From Candidatus Shapirobacteria bacterium (GTDB lineage: Bacteria > Patescibacteriota > Microgenomatia > UBA12405 > JAHJSD01), in the NCBI GenBank assembly GCA_027021145.1, contig JALUUX010000080.1:1-30672 (forward strand): 30,672 bases of DNA, read 5' to 3'. Positions 7,623-12,950 of the stretch are shown here, piece after piece; within the stretch, counting starts at the first letter, position 1; every line of letters starts with the position of its first letter. A program made the position numbers and the translations under genes. The notes below the pieces were generated by a model, which made no database searches, had not been told where the DNA came from, and worked only from the letters and a program-made list of their open reading frames with translations.

Positions 7623-7746
7623 CCGTCCTTGTCCATTACCTTACAGACGCTTTCTCTTCTCCAGTTTAGCAGATGGTGATAATTGTTTGCTCGTTAATTG
7701 TTAAGGAGCTTAGTGCTTACCATGGGTTACATTTGGTGCAAGAGGG

Positions 7747-8244
7747 TTACTCTTGCAATTGTTGTTCTTTGTGCTTTATAGATTTCAGAATACTCTTCCA
7801 TAGTCTGGAGTTGATGAATCGTCCGGCTTGTTTTCTCGCCATTTCGTTTAGGCGATGTTTTCTAACTCCTACATTCCCGAGAACTTTCCGGTATTCGTCT
7901 TCTGCATTGTCCCGATTCCAGATAATATCAATTCCCAGGTTTTTGGCATTTTTCTCTATTTCAACTTTTTTGGTTTTCCATTTTCTTGGAAAATCCTTTT
8001 TTAGTTTATCTAGGTCTATAAAGCATAACACTAAATCGAAGGCGCGACCCAAGGTTTCTCTGTGGCAGCTTTGCAATATATCTTCTACAGAACCGCCTGA
8101 GCCATTGCCGTAGCTAAAAGTCCAGTTTGGGGTGTGAAACTTGAATTTTTCTAATTCGGTTAATGCTATTAGAAATTTTTTATCCCTTCTTCCTTCTCCA
8201 AAAATCAGACATGTATATTTCTTAATTATTCTATAGGCCATCAT
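7747..8244 (-). CDS. TOPRIM-like protein, RloB/AbiLii-type partner of the AAA ATPase
   Basis: A 165-residue protein. Near the N-terminus TCLIFGEGRRDKKFL matches the TOPRIM-style beta strand plus conserved glutamate (E17), and LVLCFIDLDK supplies a DxD pair (D76, D78), the metal-binding layout of TOPRIM nucleases such as OLD, RloB and AriB. A further acidic/aromatic segment IIWNRDNAEDEYRK follows. It starts 8 nt after the stop of the AAA ATPase gene, so the two form an operon. This ATPase-TOPRIM pairing is typical of anti-phage or abortive-infection modules (RloAB, AbiL, PARIS, OLD-type). The family assignment rests on short motifs and context and is tentative; the protein is shorter than typical RloB. 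Base composition is much more AT-rich than the housekeeping genes, suggesting transfer. Confidence 0.6.
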   Translation of the reverse strand: MMAYRIIKKYTCLIFGEGRRDKKFLIALTELEKFKFHTPNWTFSYGNGSGGSVEDILQSCHRETLGRAFDLVLCFIDLDKLKKDFPRKWKTKKVEIEKNAKNLGIDIIWNRDNAEDEYRKVLGNVGVRKHRLNEMARKQAGRFINSRLWKSILKSIKHKEQQLQE

Positions 8245-8252
8245 CTGTTTAA

Positions 8253-9458
8253 TTAAATTCGTATTTTGGGGAAACCTCCGTAGGCACCTGATCGGTATTT
8301 ATTTAAAAAGTTTTCGTCAGATCTTACTCCCTCGACTTCATTAAGCCTAAACACCCGACTTTCGCCAACATCATTTTTTTCAACTAGATAAATTTGGTGC
8401 ATATCCAATCTTCTCATAAAGTCATGGCAATTTGATGAGAACAGTATTTGAGCCCGATGGTTCTTATTTTTGTCAATAAAATAATACAATAATTGGTTTA
8501 GGGCTTCTGGATGTAATCCAAACTCGAATTCGTCAATAATGATAACAGAATCATTTCGGAGTGCGGTGAGAATATTGCCGAGGGTGAAGAACAGAGATTT
8601 GGTTCCGCTTGATTCGTATGTGAATTTTAATTCTTTGTTCCCATTAGCAGTTTGGTGTTTTCCAAAAACAGATAGGGTTATTTCGTGTTTGCCAGAGATG
8701 GGGACAATTGCCTCACTCTTCTCAATCCTAAATCCTGACAATCCTAAATCAAAATTCGATAAAAGTTCTTCAACTTCATTTTTTAGATTTGTGTCTGATA
8801 AATACATCCCTAAGGTTTTGAATTGTTCTGGGGGAAAGTAATGTAGAATTTGCCCTGACTCATTAATATTTGTTTTAAAGTTCGCAAAGTATGTGTAAAT
8901 CTCATTAATAATTTCAATATTGTAATGAGATTTTAAAAAGGCTATTAGGGAAACATCAAGACGAATGTTTTTGATGAATTTTATTGGAAAATTTCTGAAG
9001 AGGGTTTTGTTGAAGGACCTAATATCATTTTTGGCTCTGATAAATATATTCTTTTTCCTCGCTCTCACCTTCTTTTTCTTAAAATATAATTCTTCCCTTA
9101 GAACAATGTTGTTTTTTATCGTTAAGTAGTAATAAAAGATGTTTTGTTTGTTTTCGCATTCTAAATAAAATTCTGATGGCCGCTTGTTATCGAAGAATGT
9201 TTTAAACGCGATGTCGTTTTCTGGGACAGAACCGTCTTTCTTGCTGCTTAGACATACGAAATAGCTTAAGAAACTGAATAATCGCATGATGTTGGTTTTT
9301 CCAGAAGCGTTTCCTCCAATAAAAGCTCCAACTTTAGTTATATAATTGTTAGAAGTAGTTTTGGCGTATGCATAAGATGTTTTCTTTTTGGCCAGAAAAC
9401 TAATTTCTTGTTTTTGGTTGAAAGAATAAAAGTTGCTAAAACTAACTTTTCTGATCAT
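8253..9458 (-). CDS. AAA15-type ATPase (RloA/AbiLi-like), probable defence ATPase
   Basis: A 401-residue SMC/ABC-like ATPase. IRKVSFSNFYSFNQKQEISF is the usual first strand, GGNASGKTN (48-56) is Walker A, ESSGTKSLFF is the ABC-like signature, VIIIDEFEFGLHP (from about 305) is Walker B with catalytic E310, and SSNCHDFM is the switch region. The tail YRSGAYGGFPKI is characteristic of RloA-like AAA15 proteins. Such ATPases sense infection or regulate an associated nuclease, here the TOPRIM-like gene immediately downstream. The gene is AT-rich and lysine/asparagine-heavy compared with its neighbours, and it sits in the tRNA array between two copies of a tRNA-Pro 5' half, all consistent with acquisition. 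A non-leaderless sigma70-type promoter precedes it. Confidence 0.85.
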   Translation of the reverse strand: MIRKVSFSNFYSFNQKQEISFLAKKKTSYAYAKTTSNNYITKVGAFIGGNASGKTNIMRLFSFLSYFVCLSSKKDGSVPENDIAFKTFFDNKRPSEFYLECENKQNIFYYYLTIKNNIVLREELYFKKKKVRARKKNIFIRAKNDIRSFNKTLFRNFPIKFIKNIRLDVSLIAFLKSHYNIEIINEIYTYFANFKTNINESGQILHYFPPEQFKTLGMYLSDTNLKNEVEELLSNFDLGLSGFRIEKSEAIVPISGKHEITLSVFGKHQTANGNKELKFTYESSGTKSLFFTLGNILTALRNDSVIIIDEFEFGLHPEALNQLLYYFIDKNKNHRAQILFSSNCHDFMRRLDMHQIYLVEKNDVGESRVFRLNEVEGVRSDENFLNKYRSGAYGGFPKIRI

Positions 9459-9490
9459 AATTTCTATTGAAAATTATTTTAGTCTATAAA

Positions 9491-9520
9491 ATTGTAGCAC
9501 TTGTTCTAGAAGAATGTCAA
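9491..9520 (-). promoter_or_regulatory. Promoter of the AAA ATPase/TOPRIM operon
   Basis: Minus strand: TTGACA (9520-9515), 18-nt spacer, TG-C-TACAAT (-10 at 9496-9491). The ATG is 32 nt downstream of the -10, leaving a short leader, unlike most genes in the window. Confidence 0.65.
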
Positions 9521-9639
9521 GTTAGTACAAGAATTTGTATTAACTCCCGGTTGTAGCTTCGCCTTTTTTAAGATTTTTCTTTGAGTTTGGATGGACTTTT
9601 ACATCGAGCTATTGGGGTAGGTTGTTAATCTCCCCGCCG

Positions 9640-9674
9640 CTGCAGGGCGCGCTCGCCAACTGCGCCACGCCCCG
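9640..9674 (-). pseudogene. Truncated tRNA-Pro 5' half
   Basis: Minus-strand acceptor CGGGGCG, TG, D-arm GCGC...GCGC match tRNA-Pro(GGG) exactly for 28 nt (9647-9674), then diverge at the anticodon arm (CCTGCAG...). No anticodon loop, T-arm or 3' acceptor follows, so the gene is broken at about the anticodon, next to the cassette boundary. Confidence 0.75.
9647..9674 (-). repeat. 28-nt direct repeat, copy 2 (5' half of tRNA-Pro)
   Basis: Exact copy of 7525-7552, 2.1 kb away in the same orientation. Confidence 0.85.
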
Positions 9675-9683
9675 CAAAAAATG

Positions 9684-9735
9684 AGCGGCAGACCGGACTT
9701 TTACCCCGATCCGTCGGGGCGAACCGGCGACCTGT
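9684..9735 (-). pseudogene. tRNA-Gly-like 3' fragment with the same T-loop hairpin
   Basis: Minus strand matches the 3' part of the adjacent tRNA-Gly (AGGTCGCCGGTTCG, later AGTCCGGT, CTGCCGC, T). The T-loop is interrupted at the same place as in the Pro-like fragment and by the same hairpin (CCCCGA 9704-9709, TCGGGG 9714-9719). A 29-nt stretch spanning the hairpin (9697-9725) is identical to 7414-7442. There is no 5' half. Confidence 0.7.
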
Positions 9736-9749
9736 CCGACGCAGCTTTG

Positions 9750-9822
9750 AGCGGCGGACCGGACTCGAACCGGCGACCTTCTCGTTGGCAACGAGACGTT
9801 CTACCAACTGAACTACCGCCGC
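9750..9822 (-). tRNA. tRNA-Gly (anticodon GCC)
   Basis: Acceptor GCGGCGG/CCGCCGC, anticodon stem TCTCG/CGAGA with loop TTGCCAA, T-arm GCCGG-TTCGAGT-CCGGT, discriminator T followed by CAAA, so CCA is not encoded. Confidence 0.95.
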
Positions 9823-9849
9823 AAATCTTTAAGTCAAACTTCGGTCCAT

Positions 9850-9907
9850 TGGTGGACCTCGTCAGATTCGAGCTTTCGGCCTAGCCGAAGCGTCGGCTCA
9901 ATCTGAC
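9850..9907 (-). pseudogene. tRNA-like 3' fragment with a different T-loop hairpin
   Basis: Minus strand ends GAGGTCC-A-CCA (CCA at 9852-9850), preceded by a T-arm-like stem (AATCTGAC 9900-9907 with GTCAGATT 9861-9868, plus-strand numbering). Its loop holds nested hairpins (GAGC/GCTC, then TTCGGC-CTA-GCCGAA at 9875-9889) where TTCGAAT would be expected. It lies just downstream of tRNA-Ala(GGC), whose acceptor 3' strand CGGGTCC is similar. GGTCCA...TGGACC (9843-9858) forms another small hairpin over the CCA end. Confidence 0.5.
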
Positions 9908-9929
9908 TAGCTGAGCTTTAGTTATTTTG

Positions 9930-10003
9930 TGGACCCGGAGGGATTCGAACCCTCGACCTTCCGCATGCCATACGGACGCTCTAGCCAACTGAGCTACGGG
10001 CCC
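9930..10003 (-). tRNA. tRNA-Ala (anticodon GGC)
   Basis: Acceptor GGGCCCG/CGGGTCC, anticodon stem TCCGT/GCGGA with loop ATGGCAT, T-arm GAGGG-TTCGAAT-CCCTC, discriminator A followed by CAA. Confidence 0.95.
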
Positions 10004-10020
10004 TGATGAGCTTTATCAAG

Positions 10021-10092
10021 CAGGGGCGGAGGGACTCGAACCCCCAGTCCGGGTTTTGGAGACCCGTGGTTTGCCAGTTAACCGACGCCCCT
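10021..10092 (-). tRNA. tRNA-Trp (anticodon CCA)
   Basis: Acceptor AGGGGCG/CGCCCCT, anticodon stem CGGGT/ACCCG with loop CTCCAAA, T-loop TTCGAGT, discriminator G; 3' CCA not encoded. The standard UGG tRNA; TGA is used as a stop elsewhere in the window. Confidence 0.95.
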
Positions 10093-10095
10093 ATG

Positions 10096-10224
10096 CTCTG
10101 GATTTTATCATTTAACATTTCTGATTTGCAATTTGTAACCCGCTGACAGCTAGGCAGGTTTTTAAATTTTAAATTTAAATTTAAATTTAAATTACAAATG
10201 ATAAATGTTAAATGGTCAAATGAC
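10096..10224. repeat. AT-rich inverted repeat with AAATTT tandem core
   Basis: CATTTAACATTT...CAATTTGTAA on the left and TTACAAATGATAAATGTTAA on the right are imperfect inverted arms; between them (10161-10192) is a tandem AAATTT run. It separates tRNA-Trp from tRNA-Arg. No gene is visible. Confidence 0.6.
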
Positions 10225-10235
10225 CAAATAAAGAG

Positions 10236-10310
10236 TGGTGTGCCCGGAGGGAATCGAACCCCCATCCCTGGTTCCGAAGACCAGTGCTCTATCCATTGAG
10301 CTACGGGCAC
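10236..10310 (-). tRNA. tRNA-Arg (anticodon TCG)
   Basis: Acceptor GTGCCCG/CGGGCAC, anticodon stem CTGGT/ACCAG with loop CTTCGGA, T-loop TTCGATT, discriminator A and encoded CCA (10236-10238). Reads CGA/CGG. Confidence 0.95.
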
Positions 10311-10315
10311 CGGTT

Positions 10316-10390
10316 ACTATTTGGTCATTTAGCATTTGACATTTGATTTTTCAATGACTCAATGACCAATGGCCAAATGACCAAATGCTC
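10316..10390. repeat. Dispersed GGTCATTTG/CAAATGACC repeat
   Basis: ATTTGGTCATTTAGCATTTG and ATGGCCAAATGACCAAATG are inverted relative to each other around a short centre (10351-10356). The same word pattern occurs at 10211-10228 and, in frame, inside the O-antigen-ligase-like gene at about 15368-15394. Confidence 0.6.
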
Positions 10391-10395
10391 ATCAG

Positions 10396-10469
10396 TCGGG
10401 GATGCCGGACTCGAACCGGCGGCCTCACGAACCCGAATCGTGCGCTCTAGCCAACTGAGCTAATCCCCG
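10396..10469 (-). tRNA. tRNA-Pro (anticodon CGG)
   Basis: Acceptor CGGGGAT/ATCCCCG, anticodon stem CACGA/TCGTG with loop TTCGGGT, T-loop TTCGAGT, discriminator A followed by CTG. Only 1 nt separates it from the preceding tRNA-Ser. Confidence 0.95.
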
Positions 10470-10470
10470 G

Positions 10471-10555
10471 CGGAGGAGGTGGGATTCGAACCCACGCAGC
10501 CCCAACGGGCTCGCGCTCTCCAAGCGCGTGCAATTGGCCACTATGCGACTCCTCC
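10471..10555 (-). tRNA. tRNA-Ser (anticodon GGA)
   Basis: Class II tRNA: acceptor GGAGGAG/CTCCTCC, anticodon stem CGCGC/GCGCG with loop TTGGAGA, long variable arm AGCCCGTTGGGGCT, T-arm GTGGG-TTCGAAT-CCCAC, discriminator G. CCA is not encoded. Confidence 0.95.
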
Positions 10556-10557
10556 AG

Positions 10558-10629
10558 TGCGCCCGGCAGGAATCGAACCTGCATCGCCGGCTCCGCAGGC
10601 CGGTACTCTATCCGTTGAGCTACGGGCGC
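10558..10629 (-). tRNA. tRNA-Arg (anticodon GCG)
   Basis: Acceptor GCGCCCG/CGGGCGC, anticodon stem CCGGC/GCCGG with loop CTGCGGA, T-loop TTCGATT, discriminator A followed by CTG. A G34 arginine tRNA is unusual in bacteria, which normally use ACG (inosine) for CGU/CGC. Confidence 0.93.
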
Positions 10630-10658
10630 GCTAGATTTTGACCCTAGATCTTAATAGG

Positions 10659-10731
10659 AGCCGATGGAGGGACTCGAACCCTCAACCTACCCCTTACAAG
10701 GGGGTTGCTCTGCCAGTTGAGCTACATCGGC
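10659..10731 (-). tRNA. tRNA-Thr (anticodon TGT)
   Basis: Acceptor GCCGATG/CATCGGC, anticodon stem ACCCC/GGGGT with loop CTTGTAA, T-arm GAGGG-TTCGAGT-CCCTC, discriminator T; CCA not encoded. First tRNA of the array in transcription order. Confidence 0.95.
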
Positions 10732-10761
10732 TTAGGTTATTATAACAATCGAAGCGAGAGA

Positions 10762-12294
10762 TTAACAATGTTGACGAATAATGCGGGCTACTTGTTGGGG
10801 CTTTTCCCAAGGAACCACATGGCCTGCTTGGGGGACAACATGAAGGATGGGGAGTTGGCCTGGGAGAGTAATCAGTAATTGTTTGAGGGCCTTGATGGGA
10901 ATAATTTTGTCTTCTCGGCCAGCAATAATAATTACTGGTATGGGGTAGTTTTCCAGAACTTTGGCCAAATCGAATTGGGCGACTGAAATACCCATTTGAA
11001 CGAAAGCTTCTTTGCGCATTTTTTTCTTTCCGATCATTCCATAAGTGTCCACCAAGAAACGATTGAATCGGTGCATATTGATGTATTTGGCTAATAGATA
11101 AGTGCTGAGTCGGGCCTCGATGGCTTTTTTTACTGCTGACTCAATTGAATTTTTGCCATTAATACTCTGGAGAATTTTTTCTAAGCTGCGGGCGACCAAT
11201 CGTCGTCGACCCAATTTAAACGGGGGGCTAATTAAAACCACCTTTTTAATTTTTTGGGGTTGGCTTTTACCCAACCAAGCGGCGACCAAGCTACCCATGG
11301 ATAAACCAATGACGATGGGCTGCTTGATCTTCTCCTGCTCGATTAATTGGGCCACATAGCGCGCTGCTTTGGGAATGGTATAAGTTTTGAGATTGCCCGA
11401 GTCACCAAAACCAGGTAAGTCGATCAGGTAGAGACGATAATCTTTTCTTAATCGCTGACAAAGAGGGAGCCAGCCTTGCCAATTATTAGTCCAGCCATGG
11501 ATAAAGATTAGACTCTGTTGGCCTTGACCCCCAAAAGCGAAATTGATTTTCACGCCGTTAATTTTAACCTGTTTTTCCCTAAACTTGCCTTTTCTGGCCG
11601 CTGCTCTGAGAGGGGCTGAGTGGGGGAGAAGGTTTTTTAGTGGAGTCCAACAATAAATGAGCCAATACTTAGCGATTAGCTGAAAAAGCTCTTCCAGCGC
11701 TCTTCGATAGCCGTGACCTTTGTGCCATTTAGGATAGTCGTTAACTCCCTTTAGGAGTAATTTAACTATTTTGATCCGATGGCGCCGGCAATAATGATTG
11801 AGACTGGCTTCTAGACCCCATTCTTGAGCTAGGGGGGAGCGAGTAACGGCAAGAAGAATTTTCTTGCTAACAATTCTCTGTCCTGAAATTAAGGGAAGGA
11901 TTGAGCGGCGAAGATGGTGGGTAATTGAAGACCAGCGTTTCTCACATAGACCGACGACCATGACCTGCTTCTGATGTTTTAAAAAAACTTGCACCATTTT
12001 TTCGATGTGCTCAGGTTTAAGTCCCCGAAGATCGGCATCACAGAGAAAAATAGTTTTAAAGCGTGCTTGGCGCACTCCTTGGGCGACGGCTCCCCCTTTG
12101 CCTTGATTTTGACTGAGAGTTTTGATCTTGAGACGGGGATCTTTAATTTGAGCCAGAACTTGGGCGGTATTGTCAGTGGAGCCATCGTTGACCACAATCA
12201 CTTCACCCACCAAGGGAGACTGAAATAGGGCTTGGAGGACCCTCTTAATTCTGGGCCCTTCGTTATAGCAGGGAACGATCACGCTCAGTTTCAT
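10762..12294 (-). CDS. Fusion of family 2 glycosyltransferase and alpha/beta hydrolase
   Basis: Start chosen at the ATG giving MKLSVIVPCYNE (510 residues); an in-frame TTG at 12336 adds 14 unlikely residues. Residues 1-225 are a GT2 enzyme of the dolichyl-phosphate-mannose-synthase-like type: VIVPCYNE, VVNDGSTDNT, and LCDADL as the DxD metal/nucleotide-sugar site (about 86-88). After a basic linker (about 230-250) comes a complete alpha/beta hydrolase: FIHGWTNNW oxyanion region, GLSMGS nucleophile elbow (Ser about 332), a GREDKIIP acid and AGHVVPWEKP histidine. No membrane segment is strong. Fusing glycosyl transfer with an esterase/lipase-like domain suggests modification of a lipid-linked sugar or envelope glycan, which is inference. 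It lies directly upstream (in transcription) of the tRNA array. Confidence 0.88.
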   Translation of the reverse strand: MKLSVIVPCYNEGPRIKRVLQALFQSPLVGEVIVVNDGSTDNTAQVLAQIKDPRLKIKTLSQNQGKGGAVAQGVRQARFKTIFLCDADLRGLKPEHIEKMVQVFLKHQKQVMVVGLCEKRWSSITHHLRRSILPLISGQRIVSKKILLAVTRSPLAQEWGLEASLNHYCRRHRIKIVKLLLKGVNDYPKWHKGHGYRRALEELFQLIAKYWLIYCWTPLKNLLPHSAPLRAAARKGKFREKQVKINGVKINFAFGGQGQQSLIFIHGWTNNWQGWLPLCQRLRKDYRLYLIDLPGFGDSGNLKTYTIPKAARYVAQLIEQEKIKQPIVIGLSMGSLVAAWLGKSQPQKIKKVVLISPPFKLGRRRLVARSLEKILQSINGKNSIESAVKKAIEARLSTYLLAKYINMHRFNRFLVDTYGMIGKKKMRKEAFVQMGISVAQFDLAKVLENYPIPVIIIAGREDKIIPIKALKQLLITLPGQLPILHVVPQAGHVVPWEKPQQVARIIRQHC

Positions 12295-12307
12295 TTGATT
12301 CGGGCTA

Positions 12308-12313
12308 ATTCTA
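12308..12313 (-). promoter_or_regulatory. Extended -10 box before the glycosyltransferase-hydrolase gene
   Basis: Minus-strand TGC-TAGAAT, 13 nt before the ATG at 12294, predicts a very short leader. If used, the structured element at 12340-12513 lies upstream of this start and would be an independent RNA or part of a longer transcript. Confidence 0.4.
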
Positions 12314-12339
12314 GCATGGTGGGGGAGAAGGAGCAAAAT

Positions 12340-12513
12340 CCCGCTGAGGGTTACTTTCGGGTAATGATTTTCCCCGTTGATTTTGCCTACTTAGTTAAGT
12401 AGGCGGTGGGTGGACTACTCTGCCTCGTTACTGACAGAGACTTGTCCTCCCATTCCAGTAGGTGTGGAGGAAAAGCTCTTACCCTACTACCGCTTGCGCG
12501 GGCCCTCAACGGG
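12340..12513 (-). ncRNA. Candidate structured RNA with pseudoknot and alternative closing helices
   Basis: No ORF covers this GC-rich block, yet it folds densely. Minus-strand helices: CCGC-GCAA-GCGG with a GNRA tetraloop (12490-12501); GTAGG (12483-12487) with CCTAC (12458-12462) interleaved with TCCTCC (12466-12471) and GGAGGA (12445-12450), an H-type pseudoknot; CTCTG/CAGAG (12418-12439); GCCTACTT/AAGTAGGC (12385-12404). The 5' segment CCCGTTGAGGG (12503-12513) can pair with TCAACGGG (12373-12380, 8 bp) or with CCCTCAGCGGG (12340-12350, 11 bp with one GU), never both. The GNRA loop favours the minus strand. I see no RNase P, tmRNA, SRP or known riboswitch consensus. It could be a riboswitch-like leader or a stand-alone ncRNA. 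Confidence 0.5.
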
Positions 12514-12600
12514 ACAATTTTATTTTAGGGTCAGATGAAATCAGCTGTCAAGAGAGTCAGAATTAGGCAAACGGATACAGACCCCATCATACCAAAATTA

Positions 12601-12672
12601 GTGCCGATCGGCACGAATTTTTGAATTCAAAATTTGCTGCCGATCGGCCGGAGTTTTGGTCTGTGGTAAAAT
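12601..12672 (+). promoter_or_regulatory. Palindrome-rich promoter of the DUF1858 gene
   Basis: Three palindromes in 48 nt: GTGCCGATCGGCAC (12601-12614), TTTTGAATTCAAAA (12619-12632) and GCCGATCGGC (12639-12648). An extended -10 TGG-TAAAAT (12667-12672) follows and lies 5 nt before the ATG. The third palindrome overlaps the expected -35 position, so these look like operator sites for a dimeric repressor, with GCCGATCGGC as the repeated half. Confidence 0.5.
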
Positions 12673-12677
12673 TAACC

Positions 12678-12950
12678 ATGGCTAAAATCAGTCGCAAGAC
12701 CAAATTTGATCAATTATTGGCTCAGTGTCCCGAAGCGGCCGAGGTTTTGGCTCAGCGTGGTTTTCATTGTTTGGGTTGTGTTTTGGCTAGTTTTGAGACT
12801 TTAGAAGAAGGGGCGCGGGCTCATGGTTTAAGTGAAGCCGAAATTGATCAATTGGTGGCCGAGATTAATCAATTGTTAGAGCAGCAGACGGAGCAGGATA
12901 TGGATCAGGGGGCTAAGGAAAAGGTCGATGAGGGAGCGACCTCGGAATAA
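12678..12950 (+). CDS. DUF1858 domain protein
   Basis: The start is placed at ATG 12678 (MAKISRKTKFDQLLAQ), because it follows a -10 box by 5 nt and matches the family start; an upstream in-frame ATG at 12621 would lie inside the promoter. The 90-residue product has the DUF1858 pattern: PEAAEVLAQRGFHCLGC with a CxxC pair (C31, C34), then ASFETLEEGARAHGLSEAEID. These small proteins are often linked to redox or iron-sulfur functions, but no biochemical role is established. The C-terminus is Gln/Glu-rich and the last 75 nt overlap the convergent protease gene. Confidence 0.85.
   Translation: MAKISRKTKFDQLLAQCPEAAEVLAQRGFHCLGCVLASFETLEEGARAHGLSEAEIDQLVAEINQLLEQQTEQDMDQGAKEKVDEGATSE

Noticed and set aside
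7673..8113. 146-codon ORF on the plus strand opposite the TOPRIM-like gene
   Set aside because: It lies antisense to a gene with clear motifs and an operon partner; its composition is Phe/Ser/Leu-rich as expected for an antisense frame.
7398..9640. A trans-spliced split tRNA-Pro made from the 5' half at 9647-9674 and the 3' half at 7398-7452
   Set aside because: The anticodon-arm strands do not pair properly under normal tRNA geometry and the T-stem of the 3' fragment is damaged, so fragments of broken genes are more likely.
9609..9884. Overlapping short ORFs on both strands in the tRNA array
   Set aside because: They are translations of tRNA genes and tRNA fragments; no independent coding evidence.
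10096..10390. CRISPR array in the AT-rich repeats
   Set aside because: Units are imperfect, of unequal spacing and low complexity, with no unique spacers and no cas genes.
12340..12513. RNase P RNA, tmRNA, SRP RNA or 6S RNA
   Set aside because: The universal motifs (GAGGAAAGTC and ACAGAA of RNase P, tRNA-like end of tmRNA, GGAAGGAAGCAGC-type SRP loop) are absent, and the closing helix and size do not clearly fit 6S.
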